A stretch of DNA of 64,000 nt, from NCBI RefSeq assembly GCF_014637795.1, contig NZ_BMFD01000015.1:34624-98623 (forward strand). The letters run 5' to 3'. The notes under the pieces are model-generated. The model was not told the DNA's origin. It ran no database searches and saw nothing but the letters and a program-made list of their open reading frames with translations. Positions 7,822-16,418 of the stretch are shown here, one piece after another. The stretch's first letter is position 1. Every line of letters starts with the position of its first letter. This DNA comes from Belliella aquatica (GTDB lineage Bacteria; Bacteroidota; Bacteroidia; Cytophagales; Cyclobacteriaceae). The position numbers were made by a program, and so were the translations under genes.

Positions 7822-9111
7822 TTAGTTTGATTTTAAGTTATAAAATATTAAAACAGGATTGTCTTCAGCTACTGTTTCAGAGAACAATTTGGCAATATCT
7901 TTGGGTATTGAACTAGTGTCCGTTGTCAGGTTCTCTTTCGCTTTGGCAATGGACTCTGAAGAGATATAACTTACTAATTGATTTGAATCAGGAATCAGTG
8001 TGCTAATATGATAAAAGCCCAAAGCTTGAATATCATTAAGAGGTTTAGAGCCATAAGTGATTTTTTTTGAACCTCTTTCATAAAAAATATAGCTATCTCT
8101 ACCTGCATATTTAACGACCGAGTAAATCCAATTTTTGAGTTGTATCGGACTACTAATCAAAAAAGCATAATTTTCATTATAATAAAGGTTATGAAATTCA
8201 TCAATATCAGATGCGCTTTCAGCTTCTACAGGAAGTGATAATTGGTTCATTTCAAATTTGACAATTGGAACTAAGTTTCCCGACTTACTGATCTCGTATT
8301 GCGTATTACTAAAAGGTTTAAAGTAGCTTAAGTTTTCACCATAGAATCTTAAAGCTTGACCTGAGAAAAATGTTTTTCGTTCGGTATTAGCATTGTACTC
8401 GATCCCTTTTGAGATTATTTTCCACTGCTTATTGACAAGAATTAATTGATTGTTTTTAATATCAGGAAGATGATCATTATATGTTTTTGCAGTCTCAACA
8501 GCTATTGTTGAGTCATTGAGAAACTCAAAATCTGAAAATCTAAATCCAATAAACTCTTCTCTGATAAAATCTCCATTGAGCTTGTAATAGACAATTTTGG
8601 AGAGCTTGTCATCATGTATAGCTATTTCTTCATTGAAGCTGTTAACCGCAAACGCGCTAGCTTTTCTGAATTCGCCTGGACCATCTCCTGAACCTCTTAA
8701 TGCAAATTCAAAATTCCCTAAATCATCAAATACAAATACGTCAGATTTGCGCCCATCGAGGATAAAAATCTTACCATTTTTTATGGTTAACTTTCTTATC
8801 AAGCCTGTTAGAATGTCGCCAGGAACATCCCCAAGTTTCAGATAAGAAACCCTCTCAATCACCTCTGATAATTTAAAATCTTTGTCAAGGTCTTTTGGGA
8901 TTAAAATTTCTAAAGGGTTTGCACTTGTGTCAATTGGCATATTTGGAGTATAGTCACCGATTGTTTCTGAAAGATTTTTATTTCGGAATCTCTCTACCCC
9001 TGAGTTAGATTTTTTCTTAATACATGCTGTAAATGAAAAAATTATTAGTGAAAATAATAAACAATGCTTTGTCCATATCGAAAAATGATTTTTAAGGTAA
9101 TTGTATTTCAT
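7822..9111 (-). CDS. 6-bladed beta-propeller lipoprotein (BF3164/DUF4934-like)
   Basis: 429 aa. A lipoprotein signal peptide ends at FTAC (Cys30). The mature protein shows propeller blades: the opening ILIPKDLDKDFKLSEVIERV, then VSYLKLGD, GKIFILDGRKSDVFVFDDLG, FEFALRGSGDGPGEFRKASA and DKLSKIVYYKLNGDFIREEF. This G-x-G-x-G-P-G-EF pattern is typical of the 6-bladed proteins common in Bacteroidota. Function is unknown, and it is probably surface-exposed or periplasmic. It is very AT-rich (one 60-base line near 9001 has 11 G+C), unlike the neighbouring housekeeping genes. It lies downstream of a small Cys-rich secreted protein and a second propeller lipoprotein on the same strand. Its C-terminus abuts a paralogue remnant. 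Confidence 0.82.
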   Translation of the reverse strand: MKYNYLKNHFSIWTKHCLLFSLIIFSFTACIKKKSNSGVERFRNKNLSETIGDYTPNMPIDTSANPLEILIPKDLDKDFKLSEVIERVSYLKLGDVPGDILTGLIRKLTIKNGKIFILDGRKSDVFVFDDLGNFEFALRGSGDGPGEFRKASAFAVNSFNEEIAIHDDKLSKIVYYKLNGDFIREEFIGFRFSDFEFLNDSTIAVETAKTYNDHLPDIKNNQLILVNKQWKIISKGIEYNANTERKTFFSGQALRFYGENLSYFKPFSNTQYEISKSGNLVPIVKFEMNQLSLPVEAESASDIDEFHNLYYNENYAFLISSPIQLKNWIYSVVKYAGRDSYIFYERGSKKITYGSKPLNDIQALGFYHISTLIPDSNQLVSYISSESIAKAKENLTTDTSSIPKDIAKLFSETVAEDNPVLIFYNLKSN

Positions 9112-9216
9112 GTTAATAATTTTTAAAAGTTTAATACATTAAATATAGTTAAATGAATATTTGAAATAAAAGTCCTTTGGGATATAGAATATTTTTCCCA
9201 ATGGACTTTATTAAAA

Positions 9217-9579
9217 TCAGGTAGGTACAACTAGGCAACTTTCAAAGGAGTGACAGGACCAATCTGGACCATCTATACAGTATTCAGTTACGCCAGTAAA
9301 CGTATTACATTCTTGAATAAACCCCATAAAACCCATGCAAATTTCTTTTTGACATGGTTCTTGGCTTTCCACTCTTTGCCATAAAGCTTCACAACCCCAA
9401 AACAAATTTCCATAATCATTATCACTAGCTAATGCTTCTTGTGATGAAATGAAGATTGTAGGGAGATAATTACTTCCATCAAATTCTAATGTTAGCAATC
9501 CATTAAAAAACAGACCAAAAGTAAGCATGCTTACAGCTGCGATTTTCGCAGCACGATTGAGTAAACTTTGTTTTTTCAT
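9217..9579 (-). CDS. Small cysteine-rich secreted protein (NVEALA-like)
   Basis: 120 aa. It starts MKKQSLLNRAAKIAAV with a hydrophobic stretch (residues about 10-31), then a spacer and an SSQEALASD segment that resembles the EALA core of the NVEALA family of small Bacteroidota proteins. The C-terminal 65 residues carry seven cysteines (WGC, EPC, EIC, QEC, EYC, WSC, ESC) plus several aromatics. An extracytoplasmic, disulfide-linked or modified peptide is plausible. It is sandwiched between two 6-bladed propeller lipoproteins on the same strand, a neighbourhood I recall for NVEALA proteins. Seven cysteines leave one unpaired, or available for a partner. Confidence 0.6.
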   Translation of the reverse strand: MKKQSLLNRAAKIAAVSMLTFGLFFNGLLTLEFDGSNYLPTIFISSQEALASDNDYGNLFWGCEALWQRVESQEPCQKEICMGFMGFIQECNTFTGVTEYCIDGPDWSCHSFESCLVVPT

Positions 9580-9682
9580 GATTAAATTATTTAGTTGTTA
9601 AAATTATATTAGTTTTCAATTCTAAAAAAAAACTAAACAAACAAAGGTGTAGGTATAAAATTTTTAAATGTTCTAAAATAAT

Positions 9683-10780
9683 CTATAAATCGATGTAAAT
9701 CACTTCTCCTGTATCGATATCGAAGCTGTAGATTCTACTATCATCTGATGTTACAGAAATAGACATAATGCCACGATCTAAGTTAATTTGTTTAATAGGG
9801 TTTCCTTCCCAATCATAAATATGGATTATTTTACAAAAACCCGAATTAGGTGTATCATCTTCTAACCCTGAAAATATTGCATAAATAAAATTATCTGTTA
9901 CAAAGATATCATTGTAGCATTTTTTTGTTGTACCGCTTCTGTCAAAAATTAACTTCCCATCATACTCAATGATATCATTTTCATTTTGTACTCTATCAGG
10001 ACTATAAATTATTTTTGAACTCAGGTCATTGAGATCAGTGATTTCAATTGCATTGTGCCATCGATATGCTGTTGCGACTGTTTTCTTATCGGGCCTAACC
10101 ATTGATTTTCGCTGAAAATAACTTTGTAGAGTAGACTGCTCAAGATAATCAGGGTATTTGTAGAATTCACCAAATTCTTTCGTGATGATGTTTTGTTCTA
10201 TATCAATAAATTGAAATTTAAACTCTGAGTTATTCATAATAGAGCTCAAGATTTTATTCTCAGTCAAGAAGTTAACTCCATATAGATCAAATGGTACTTT
10301 TTTCTCACTATAGACTGAATCTCTGAAATCAAAAAAAACAATTTTCAGCATTGTAAAGTCTTGAAGCCAAATTTTTGAATCTATTATTCCTATTGAGTAG
10401 GGTGAAATTGATTCAAATGGACCATTTCCTTTATTGAAAATCCCTGCTAAAATTTCTTTTTTGTCTAAATCATAAAGATGTAAAAATTGATTCTTAAGTC
10501 CTTTTACATCAAACAAAAGAAGATAAGAATCGATTTCTAGTATTCTTGTGACATTTCCTCCTGAGAATTCAAATAATGATTGAAATTCTTTATCTTCTAA
10601 GGATTGAAAACTTGCTATATTTTCTTTATTAACGTTGATTATAAAAAGTGAATCATCTTTTTTGCTACAAGCTAATTGAAATAAACATACACTAATTATT
10701 AGAAATTTTGTACGCGTAGTTTTTATTAACAGTGGTCGTATATTTTCATGATTTACTCTTTTAGTTCTTAAAAAACTCAA
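9683..10780 (-). CDS. 6-bladed beta-propeller lipoprotein, second copy
   Basis: 365 aa. The lipobox is QLAC within TKFLIISVCLFQLACSKKDD, about residue 38. The ATG used (10780) gives an unusually long, basic N-region (RTKRVNHENIRPLLIKTTR) before the hydrophobic core, and no closer ATG is seen. Propeller repeats include DLDKKEILAGIFNKGNGPFE, SKIWLQDFTMLKIVFFDF and DNFIYAIFSGLEDD, ending SFDIDTGEVIYIDL. It is only distantly similar to the 7822-9111 protein but shares the fold and a C-terminal signature with the remnant at 7688. AT-rich like its neighbours. Function unknown; probably cotranscribed with the small Cys-rich gene downstream. Confidence 0.78.
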   Translation of the reverse strand: MSFLRTKRVNHENIRPLLIKTTRTKFLIISVCLFQLACSKKDDSLFIINVNKENIASFQSLEDKEFQSLFEFSGGNVTRILEIDSYLLLFDVKGLKNQFLHLYDLDKKEILAGIFNKGNGPFESISPYSIGIIDSKIWLQDFTMLKIVFFDFRDSVYSEKKVPFDLYGVNFLTENKILSSIMNNSEFKFQFIDIEQNIITKEFGEFYKYPDYLEQSTLQSYFQRKSMVRPDKKTVATAYRWHNAIEITDLNDLSSKIIYSPDRVQNENDIIEYDGKLIFDRSGTTKKCYNDIFVTDNFIYAIFSGLEDDTPNSGFCKIIHIYDWEGNPIKQINLDRGIMSISVTSDDSRIYSFDIDTGEVIYIDL

Positions 10781-10964
10781 ATTATTAAATTGAGATTGTA
10801 ATTTACTTTAATGGGTTTTATTTTAGTTATTTATTACTGTTAATTAAAGTTAAGCTATTATAGGATAATGATCCTTCCCAAATAATCTTCTGAAAAATAA
10901 TTTCTCCAACCGATCCCCTTTAAAATTATTTGTAACTTGCGGTCAAATTAGCAATAGCCATCTT

Positions 10965-12332
10965 ATGATTTATAATTCAATAATTGAGACGATAGGAAAT
11001 ACACCATTGGTGCGCCTGAATAAGGTCAATCAGGGTATCAAAGGTGAGATTTTGGTAAAAGTGGAATACTTCAATCCAGGGAATTCTATGAAAGATAGAA
11101 TGGCCATCAAAATGGTGGAGGATGCAGAGAAGGAGGGGCTTTTGAAGCCGGGAGGAACCATCATAGAAGGGACAAGTGGTAATACGGGGATGGGTTTGGC
11201 TTTGGCAGCAATCGCCAAAGGATACAAATGTATCTTCACTATGGCAGACAAACAATCTAAAGAGAAGATCGACATTCTTAGAGCTGTAGGCGCTGAAGTG
11301 ATTGTCTGCCCAACAAACGTGTCTCCTGAAGATCCAAGATCTTACTATTCTGTCGCGAGGAAATTGAATAAAGATATTCCAAATTCTTTCTATCCCAATC
11401 AGTACGATAACTTATCCAACTGGAAGGCGCATTACGAAACTACAGGCCCTGAAATCTGGAAAGATACGGAAGGGAAAATCACGCACTATGCGGCGGGTGT
11501 AGGAACCGGAGGTTCGATGTGTGGGACTGCAAGATTCTTGAAAGAGCAAAATCCAGATATCATCACTGTGGGGATTGATACTTATGGGTCTGTCTTTAAA
11601 AAATATAAGGAGACTGGCGTTTTTGATGAAAATGAAGTTTACCCTTACCTAACAGAAGGAATTGGTGAAGATATTTTGCCTAAGAACGTTGATTTTGATA
11701 TGATTGATCATTTCATTAAAGTGACGGATAAGGATGCTGCTGTGATGACAAGAAGATTGTCTCGAGAAGAAGGCTTATTTATCGGTTGGTCATGTGGTTC
11801 TGCTGTTCATGGTGCTTTGGAATATGCCAAAGAAAACCTGAAAGAAGGAGACCGAATGGTGATCATTCTTCCTGACCATGGCACAAGATATTTAGGAAAA
11901 GTGTACAATGATGATTGGATGAGAAATCACGGCTTTTTAGAAGACAGGTCATTTGGTACCGCAAGAGATATTATTGCTTCTAGGAATGGAAGTTATCAAC
12001 TCGTTGTTTCTCAAAAATCAGATACAGTAAAAGAGGCAATTGCATTGATGAATGGAAAAAGCGTTTCTCAGATTCCAGTGATGGAAGATGGTAATGTAGT
12101 TGGCTGCATTACGGACAATAAATTGCTCAGCAAAATCATTGACAACCCAAATCTCAAAGATTCTCCAGTATCAGAAGTGATGGAAGATTCTATGAAATTT
12201 GTGGCTTTGGATAGTACTTTGGACGTGTTGTCTTCCATGGTAGACAAGGAGAAAGCGGTGTTGGTACGTGATGAAAAGCATCAGATTCACATCATCACCA
12301 AGCATGATATTTTAGAAGCGATGACGAAATAA
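10965..12332 (+). CDS. cbs: Cystathionine beta-synthase-like PLP enzyme with CBS domains
   Basis: 455 aa. The N-terminal fold-II PLP domain has the Schiff-base lysine in NPGNSMKDR (Lys43), the substrate loop EGTSGNTG (about 68-75) and the phosphate loop GVGTGGSMCGTARF (about 179-192). Two CBS domains occupy about 340-455 (SQIPVMEDGNVVGCITDNKL, VLSSMVDKEKAVLVRDE). It probably condenses serine or O-acetylserine with homocysteine or sulfide in the cytoplasm; the CBS pair favours cystathionine beta-synthase over cysteine synthase. It is expressed alone and ends upstream of the hairpin at 12460. Confidence 0.9.
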   Translation: MIYNSIIETIGNTPLVRLNKVNQGIKGEILVKVEYFNPGNSMKDRMAIKMVEDAEKEGLLKPGGTIIEGTSGNTGMGLALAAIAKGYKCIFTMADKQSKEKIDILRAVGAEVIVCPTNVSPEDPRSYYSVARKLNKDIPNSFYPNQYDNLSNWKAHYETTGPEIWKDTEGKITHYAAGVGTGGSMCGTARFLKEQNPDIITVGIDTYGSVFKKYKETGVFDENEVYPYLTEGIGEDILPKNVDFDMIDHFIKVTDKDAAVMTRRLSREEGLFIGWSCGSAVHGALEYAKENLKEGDRMVIILPDHGTRYLGKVYNDDWMRNHGFLEDRSFGTARDIIASRNGSYQLVVSQKSDTVKEAIALMNGKSVSQIPVMEDGNVVGCITDNKLLSKIIDNPNLKDSPVSEVMEDSMKFVALDSTLDVLSSMVDKEKAVLVRDEKHQIHIITKHDILEAMTK

Positions 12333-12459
12333 TCGTCCTCGGTCCATAGTCGACCGTCAACTGTTGATTGTAATAAACTTCTTAGAATCTTATCATTAGC
12401 TACCTTAAGCAAAGGGAGTAGTATTCTATAACAATAATAAATAAATTCTCAAATTTAAT
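12333..12459. other. Spacer with cggtccatagtcgaccgtca-type words
   Basis: The stretch at about 12340-12370 reads as head-to-tail variants of gtccatagtcgacc and gtcaactgttg. A similar set (gtgctgtggactattagctg, tggactattgacaat) occurs in the spacer at 57280-57312, so it looks like a dispersed intergenic repeat of this genome. It encodes nothing visible. Confidence 0.4.
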
Positions 12460-12492
12460 AAAGGCAAGAAAGCAGATTTCTTGCCTTTGTTT
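12460..12492 (+). terminator. Intrinsic terminator
   Basis: AAAGGCAAGAAA (12460-12471), loop GCAGA, TTTCTTGCCTTT (12477-12488), followed by GTTTTA. A perfect 12-bp stem downstream of the cystathionine beta-synthase gene and 35 bp before the next start. The core AAGGCAAGAAA recurs in the hairpin at 63820-63857. Confidence 0.8.
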
Positions 12493-12523
12493 TATCCATT
12501 ACAAAAAATATTACACCTACAAA

Positions 12524-13165
12524 ATGATCAAAGAACGCTTAGAGGCATTGAGATTGAATGGTTATGATTTTGATATTCAAGATATCATGATTCGATCTTG
12601 GCAGATGTTTATGAAGCAGCCACTTTTGAGCACTGCTTTTACAATGTTGATCTTTTCGATTCAGTTGCTTTTGGTGATCTATTTGCCAGATTATGCAATG
12701 ATTCATGCCTTATTTTTGGCTCCTCCCTTATACACAGGATTTTATTTGGTAGCGAATAAGATCAGTCAGGATGAAAACGTAGTCTACCCCGACTTTTTCA
12801 AAGGTTTCAGCTTTTATATTTTAGTGTTTTCCATTTGGCTGATTGGACAGATTTTGACAGCTCTTGGCTTGGTAATCTTAATTGTTCCTGGGATTTACTT
12901 GGCAGTCGGCTACAGCTTTTCTGTTTTGATGGGGATATTTGGTGGTTTTGATTTTTGGAACGCACTAGAAGAAAGCAGAAAACTTATTACTGTACGTTGG
13001 TGGAAGTTTTTTGTCTTCAATCTGATATTGGTCAGCATCAATCTGCTTGCTTTTTTAACCTACGGACTGACACTTTTAGTCAGTATTCCGATTACCTTCT
13101 ATGCTACCTATATCTTATTCGAAGATTTGACAAAAGATATATTTATTGAAGAAGAAAAGGATTAA
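12524..13165 (+). CDS. Polytopic membrane protein of unknown function
   Basis: 213 aa with five or six hydrophobic segments (about 35-60, 65-85, 95-125, 150-175, 178-195) and a short acidic C-terminus. The pattern of paired hydrophobic helices, SWQMFMKQP near the N-terminus and EESRKLITVRWWKFFVFN before the last helices resembles the DUF975/YciC-like membrane families, but I cannot assign one firmly. It stands alone between a terminator and the convergent BatA-like gene, whose stop shares the bases TTAA with its own stop (13162-13165). Confidence 0.65.
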   Translation: MIKERLEALRLNGYDFDIQDIMIRSWQMFMKQPLLSTAFTMLIFSIQLLLVIYLPDYAMIHALFLAPPLYTGFYLVANKISQDENVVYPDFFKGFSFYILVFSIWLIGQILTALGLVILIVPGIYLAVGYSFSVLMGIFGGFDFWNALEESRKLITVRWWKFFVFNLILVSINLLAFLTYGLTLLVSIPITFYATYILFEDLTKDIFIEEEKD

Positions 13166-14208
13166 TCCAGCAGGAAGTTATTGAAGAAAGTACTCTTGAA
13201 AGCCAGCCAAGCAAAAAAGAAAAGCATTCCCCAGAAAAGATAAACTCTGTAATAATCCATCGTTTCTTTGTATCGGGATTCGATAATTTCAGCTTTTTCG
13301 AGCGTGTCTATTTCTTCGAAGATTCTTTCCAATGCATTGTCATCAGATGCTCTGTAAAATTGTCCGCTACCAATTTTTGCAATTTCTCTAAGGGTAGTTT
13401 CATCCAGGTAACTCTCAATCATCTGTGGTCTTCCGAAGAAATCAACGCCATAAGGCACCATTCCATCTTTTCCTACTGCGATAGTATAGATTTTGATGTC
13501 AAATGCAGCTGCTAACTCTGCGGCAAAGATCGGGTCAACATTCCCTGCATTATTTTCCCCATCACTGAGCAGTATCATTACTTTAGATTTGGATTCTGCC
13601 TCGCGCATTCTGTTGGTTCCTGAAGAAATTGCACTCCCTATCGCAGTTCCTTTTGCATCCATCATATTGAAGGAAATATCTTTGATAAGGTCGGTTAGGA
13701 GTTTGTAATCCGTCGTCAGAGGAGCCAAAGAATAGGCTTCTCCAGAGAATATCACCATCCCAATTCTATCACCGAATCTACCATTGATAAATTCTACTGC
13801 AGTTTCTTTCGCAGCTTCCAGCCTGTTGGGTTGGAAATCCTGTAGGTCCATAGATTCTGAAATATCCATCACCAACATGATGTCAATACCTTCAGTATAT
13901 TGTTCTACGCGCTCGTTGGTCTTCTGTGGTCTTGCCAAAGCGACAATGACCATCCACAAAGCCAACATAAAGAACAGAGTCGGAATCAACCTCAAATAGG
14001 TCCAAGGATTACTTTGGGAGACACTATTTGGTAGAGAGATTTCTAGAACGGGATTTTTGAGAAATTTGATAAATTTTCTCAAAAGCATCAACAAAGGAGC
14101 TACCCAAAGTAGGTGTAATGCCCATAAATTTTCCCATTCAAACCCACGAAAAGTATCCGGTAAAAACCAATACAAAGAGAAAAAATCAGATATACTATTT
14201 GCGTTCAT
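13162..14208 (-). CDS. batA: BatA-like membrane-anchored von Willebrand factor A protein
   Basis: 348 aa from the ATG at 14208. That start gives MNANSISDFFSLYW and a 14-nt overlap with the upstream gene; the longer open frame to 14301 adds 31 basic residues lying wholly inside that gene and is unlikely. A membrane segment near 25-45, another near 60-85, then a VWA domain with the MIDAS motif DISES (IDIMLVMDISESMDLQ), and a C-terminal membrane segment (YLFWGMLFFFAWLAF). Bat proteins were linked to aerotolerance in Bacteroides and Leptospira; here BatA is probably an inner-membrane scaffold. Third gene of the DUF58/VWA operon. Confidence 0.85.
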   Translation of the reverse strand: MNANSISDFFSLYWFLPDTFRGFEWENLWALHLLWVAPLLMLLRKFIKFLKNPVLEISLPNSVSQSNPWTYLRLIPTLFFMLALWMVIVALARPQKTNERVEQYTEGIDIMLVMDISESMDLQDFQPNRLEAAKETAVEFINGRFGDRIGMVIFSGEAYSLAPLTTDYKLLTDLIKDISFNMMDAKGTAIGSAISSGTNRMREAESKSKVMILLSDGENNAGNVDPIFAAELAAAFDIKIYTIAVGKDGMVPYGVDFFGRPQMIESYLDETTLREIAKIGSGQFYRASDDNALERIFEEIDTLEKAEIIESRYKETMDYYRVYLFWGMLFFFAWLAFKSTFFNNFLLD

Positions 14209-15094
14209 CTTTCTGGGTAATTTTTTGTTGATAGGTTTCAGCACAAATGCCTTTGAGATTTTGACATGCTTGACCGATGTCTTTGCCTTCCTTGCCGGCA
14301 TAGATGATCATCTCTATTTCTCTAAAATCTTTGATGATCTCTTTGTTTTCGAGGAAATCAGAAATCTCTAAAGTCGTCCATTCTCTAAATGGCTTTGCCT
14401 TCAAATGCTCCATGTAAGTTTTCCAAAGCCCAAGCAATTCATCCGCATTGTCTGTGTCAGGATTATTGGAAAATGAAGCTTCCGCCTTTTCCCAACGCAG
14501 CAAGAATCTTTTGTATTTGCGTTTTTCCAACCATAACTGCCACTTTTTTTGAATTGGCTTTCCGAAGAAAAAGAAGAGTACAGCTGCTAAAATTAAAACT
14601 GCGACCAAAACGCCAATCAATAGCGGGTAATTAAAATCGGTATCAATGGGTTGATAGACGTTGTTGTCTTGAAAACTGAGTTGCTCAGGAAGTGGGTTGA
14701 TCATTAGCTTTAAAGCTAAATCAGCTTCATCAGCATAATAGGTGATGCTATCGTATTTGAGAATCTCGTAAACTGGCAAAGAAAACTTCAGAACCGGATC
14801 CAGAGAGAAATTAGCAACATAATATACGGCACTGTCAAGTGTCAAGCCCTCTTTGGTGGAGGAAATGAAAGTTTGTTTTTCATGAAAAACAAAAGGACTG
14901 AAATCGTAGGTTGAGTCAGGGAAAATGATGTTATAACCTTTTCCATAAGTCGCTTTCAAAACGTAAGGGACCTTTTCGCCAAGCTTGGCCGAATCCTGTA
15001 GGAAATAGCCTTCCACCTTCAGTTCCTGTGCGAAACTAAAAGCCGAAATCATAAGAAATGTAAAACCGAGGAGAATTGAGTGAGTCTTAGCCAC
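14195..15094 (-). CDS. Bat-operon membrane protein with periplasmic N-domain
   Basis: 299 aa. Signal peptide MAKTHSILLGFTFLMISAFS with cleavage after FAQ, a periplasmic beta-rich domain of about 140 residues (GYFLQDSAKLGEKVPYVLKA), one membrane helix near 155-175 (LLIGVLVAVLILAAVLFFFF) and a cytoplasmic helical tail with several Trp residues. It lies between the DUF58 gene (8-nt overlap) and the VWA gene (14-nt overlap), where Bacteroidota Bat operons often carry a protein of this type. It is cofactor-like and has no catalytic motif. Exact family not recognised. Confidence 0.7.
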   Translation of the reverse strand: MAKTHSILLGFTFLMISAFSFAQELKVEGYFLQDSAKLGEKVPYVLKATYGKGYNIIFPDSTYDFSPFVFHEKQTFISSTKEGLTLDSAVYYVANFSLDPVLKFSLPVYEILKYDSITYYADEADLALKLMINPLPEQLSFQDNNVYQPIDTDFNYPLLIGVLVAVLILAAVLFFFFGKPIQKKWQLWLEKRKYKRFLLRWEKAEASFSNNPDTDNADELLGLWKTYMEHLKAKPFREWTTLEISDFLENKEIIKDFREIEMIIYAGKEGKDIGQACQNLKGICAETYQQKITQKDERK

Positions 15095-15965
15095 GTTTCA
15101 TGGTTTTATTACGGGTTTTGAATAATTCTATCAAAGGTAATACGATATCTTGTCTTGTATCGATGCCTAAATAATTGATTTGATTTTTTTTGCAGATATT
15201 TTTCAGGTGATCTCTTTCTGTGGTGAAGGTATCGGTGATTTTTTTTGAAAAAGAACCAAATGCAGTATTTACCCAAGTAGTAGTTCCTTGTTCCTTGTCA
15301 AACACGGGAATAATCCCCAATGATGGCAACATCGATTCCCTCGGATCAGTAAGTTGGATTGCAACCAAATCATGTTTTTCTGCCAAGGCCTTGAAAGGTC
15401 TTTCGTAGCCTTCATCGATAAAATCTGAAATCACGATGATGATACTGCGCTTTTTGATCAAGTTAAGGGAAAATGTAAACATTTCAGAAAGATTGGTCTT
15501 CAAAGATTTATTTTCATGGTTAAAAATTCCTTTAATGATTTTTACACCTTGCTTCGGACCCTTTCCGGGTAGGATGATTTTTTCTTTTTCATCAGAATAA
15601 GAAATCAATCCCACCTGACTTCCTTCAAATATCGCTGCGAGTGTGAGTACTCCTGCAATTTCTTTCCCCAAATCAATTTTCTTCCTTCCCAGCTCCCCAA
15701 TGTCCTGAGAGCCACTGATGTCTAAAAGAAAATAGACACATTGGTCCTTGTCTTCTTTGAAAGTTTTGACGAATGTACCGTGACCTTTCGCAGAAACCTT
15801 CCACTCGATCGTCCGTACATCATCCCCGTATTGATAGGGTCTTAGGTCATCAAATTCTAGTCCTGCACCTTTGAAAATAGACTGGTAATCACCTTGGAGA
15901 TGGTTATTGGCCACCTTTCGGATCATGATTTCATATTTTCGAAGTTTTTTAAGAAGTTGGTTCAT
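15087..15965 (-). CDS. DUF58 domain protein of the MoxR/Bat operon
   Basis: 292 aa. The DUF58 signature is clear: SIFKGAGLEFDDLRPYQYGD followed by DVRTIEWKVSAKG. It also has a VWA-like core with the modified MIDAS LLDISGSQD and later IIVISDFIDEGYE. In this system a MoxR AAA+ ATPase usually precedes DUF58; here the upstream neighbour is a divergent gene, so the ATPase is encoded elsewhere or absent. Predicted cytoplasmic or peripheral. First gene of the three-gene minus-strand operon. The start chosen gives MNQLLKKLRKYEIMIRKV, normal for the family. Confidence 0.9.
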   Translation of the reverse strand: MNQLLKKLRKYEIMIRKVANNHLQGDYQSIFKGAGLEFDDLRPYQYGDDVRTIEWKVSAKGHGTFVKTFKEDKDQCVYFLLDISGSQDIGELGRKKIDLGKEIAGVLTLAAIFEGSQVGLISYSDEKEKIILPGKGPKQGVKIIKGIFNHENKSLKTNLSEMFTFSLNLIKKRSIIIVISDFIDEGYERPFKALAEKHDLVAIQLTDPRESMLPSLGIIPVFDKEQGTTTWVNTAFGSFSKKITDTFTTERDHLKNICKKNQINYLGIDTRQDIVLPLIELFKTRNKTMKRG

Positions 15966-16043
15966 AGATGTCGTATTCGGATGACTAATTTAAGGCAGTC
16001 TTTTGAATAATAAAATTTATATGTTGATCTCTGTTAAATGTGT

Positions 16044-16051
16044 TAATTTTG
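16044..16051 (+). promoter_or_regulatory. Possible -7 box TAATTTTG
   Basis: Matches the Bacteroidota -7 consensus TAnnTTTG, with a TTG 17 bp upstream (16024-16026; 19-21 is usual). It ends four bases before the GTG start of the DUF4296 lipoprotein gene, which would give an almost leaderless transcript. Confidence 0.35.
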
Positions 16052-16055
16052 AAAC

Positions 16056-16418
16056 GTGAAAAAGCTTATACTCATTATACCGATAGTCATATTCCTTGCA
16101 TCATGTGGAAAAGATAAATTGCCTGAAGGAATACTCGATGAAGACAAAATGGTCAGTGTTTTGATAGATATTCATATCGCTGAAGGACTCGTCAGTACCC
16201 TTCCCATCAATTATGATTCTTCAAGGACGATGTATCCCATGTTTGAAAAGGAAGTTTTCCGTAAACACAATGTGGTAGATTCAGTTTTCCATAGAAGTTT
16301 GGAGTACTACCTTGCAAATCCCAAAATTATAGACAGGATTTATGAAAGGACGATCGACTCACTCAATGTCATAGAAAAATCAGGAAATACGAAAGAAACG
16401 GATGATTTACCCCAATAG
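16056..16418 (+). CDS. DUF4296-type lipoprotein
   Basis: 120 aa from a GTG start, fixed by the lipoprotein signal it creates (KKLILIIPIVIFLASC, Cys17). The mature part has MVSVLIDIHIAEGLVS and a later FHRSLEYYLANPKIIDRIYE, the hallmark of DUF4296, a small Bacteroidota-specific family of unknown role. It overlaps mutS2 by 17 nt, so the two are translated from one message. The upstream DUF58 gene is divergent. Confidence 0.8.
   Translation: MKKLILIIPIVIFLASCGKDKLPEGILDEDKMVSVLIDIHIAEGLVSTLPINYDSSRTMYPMFEKEVFRKHNVVDSVFHRSLEYYLANPKIIDRIYERTIDSLNVIEKSGNTKETDDLPQ

Noticed and set aside
14209..14301. N-terminal extension of the BatA-like gene
   Set aside because: These 31 basic codons lie inside the upstream gene; the ATG at 14208 gives the family-like start and a short overlap.
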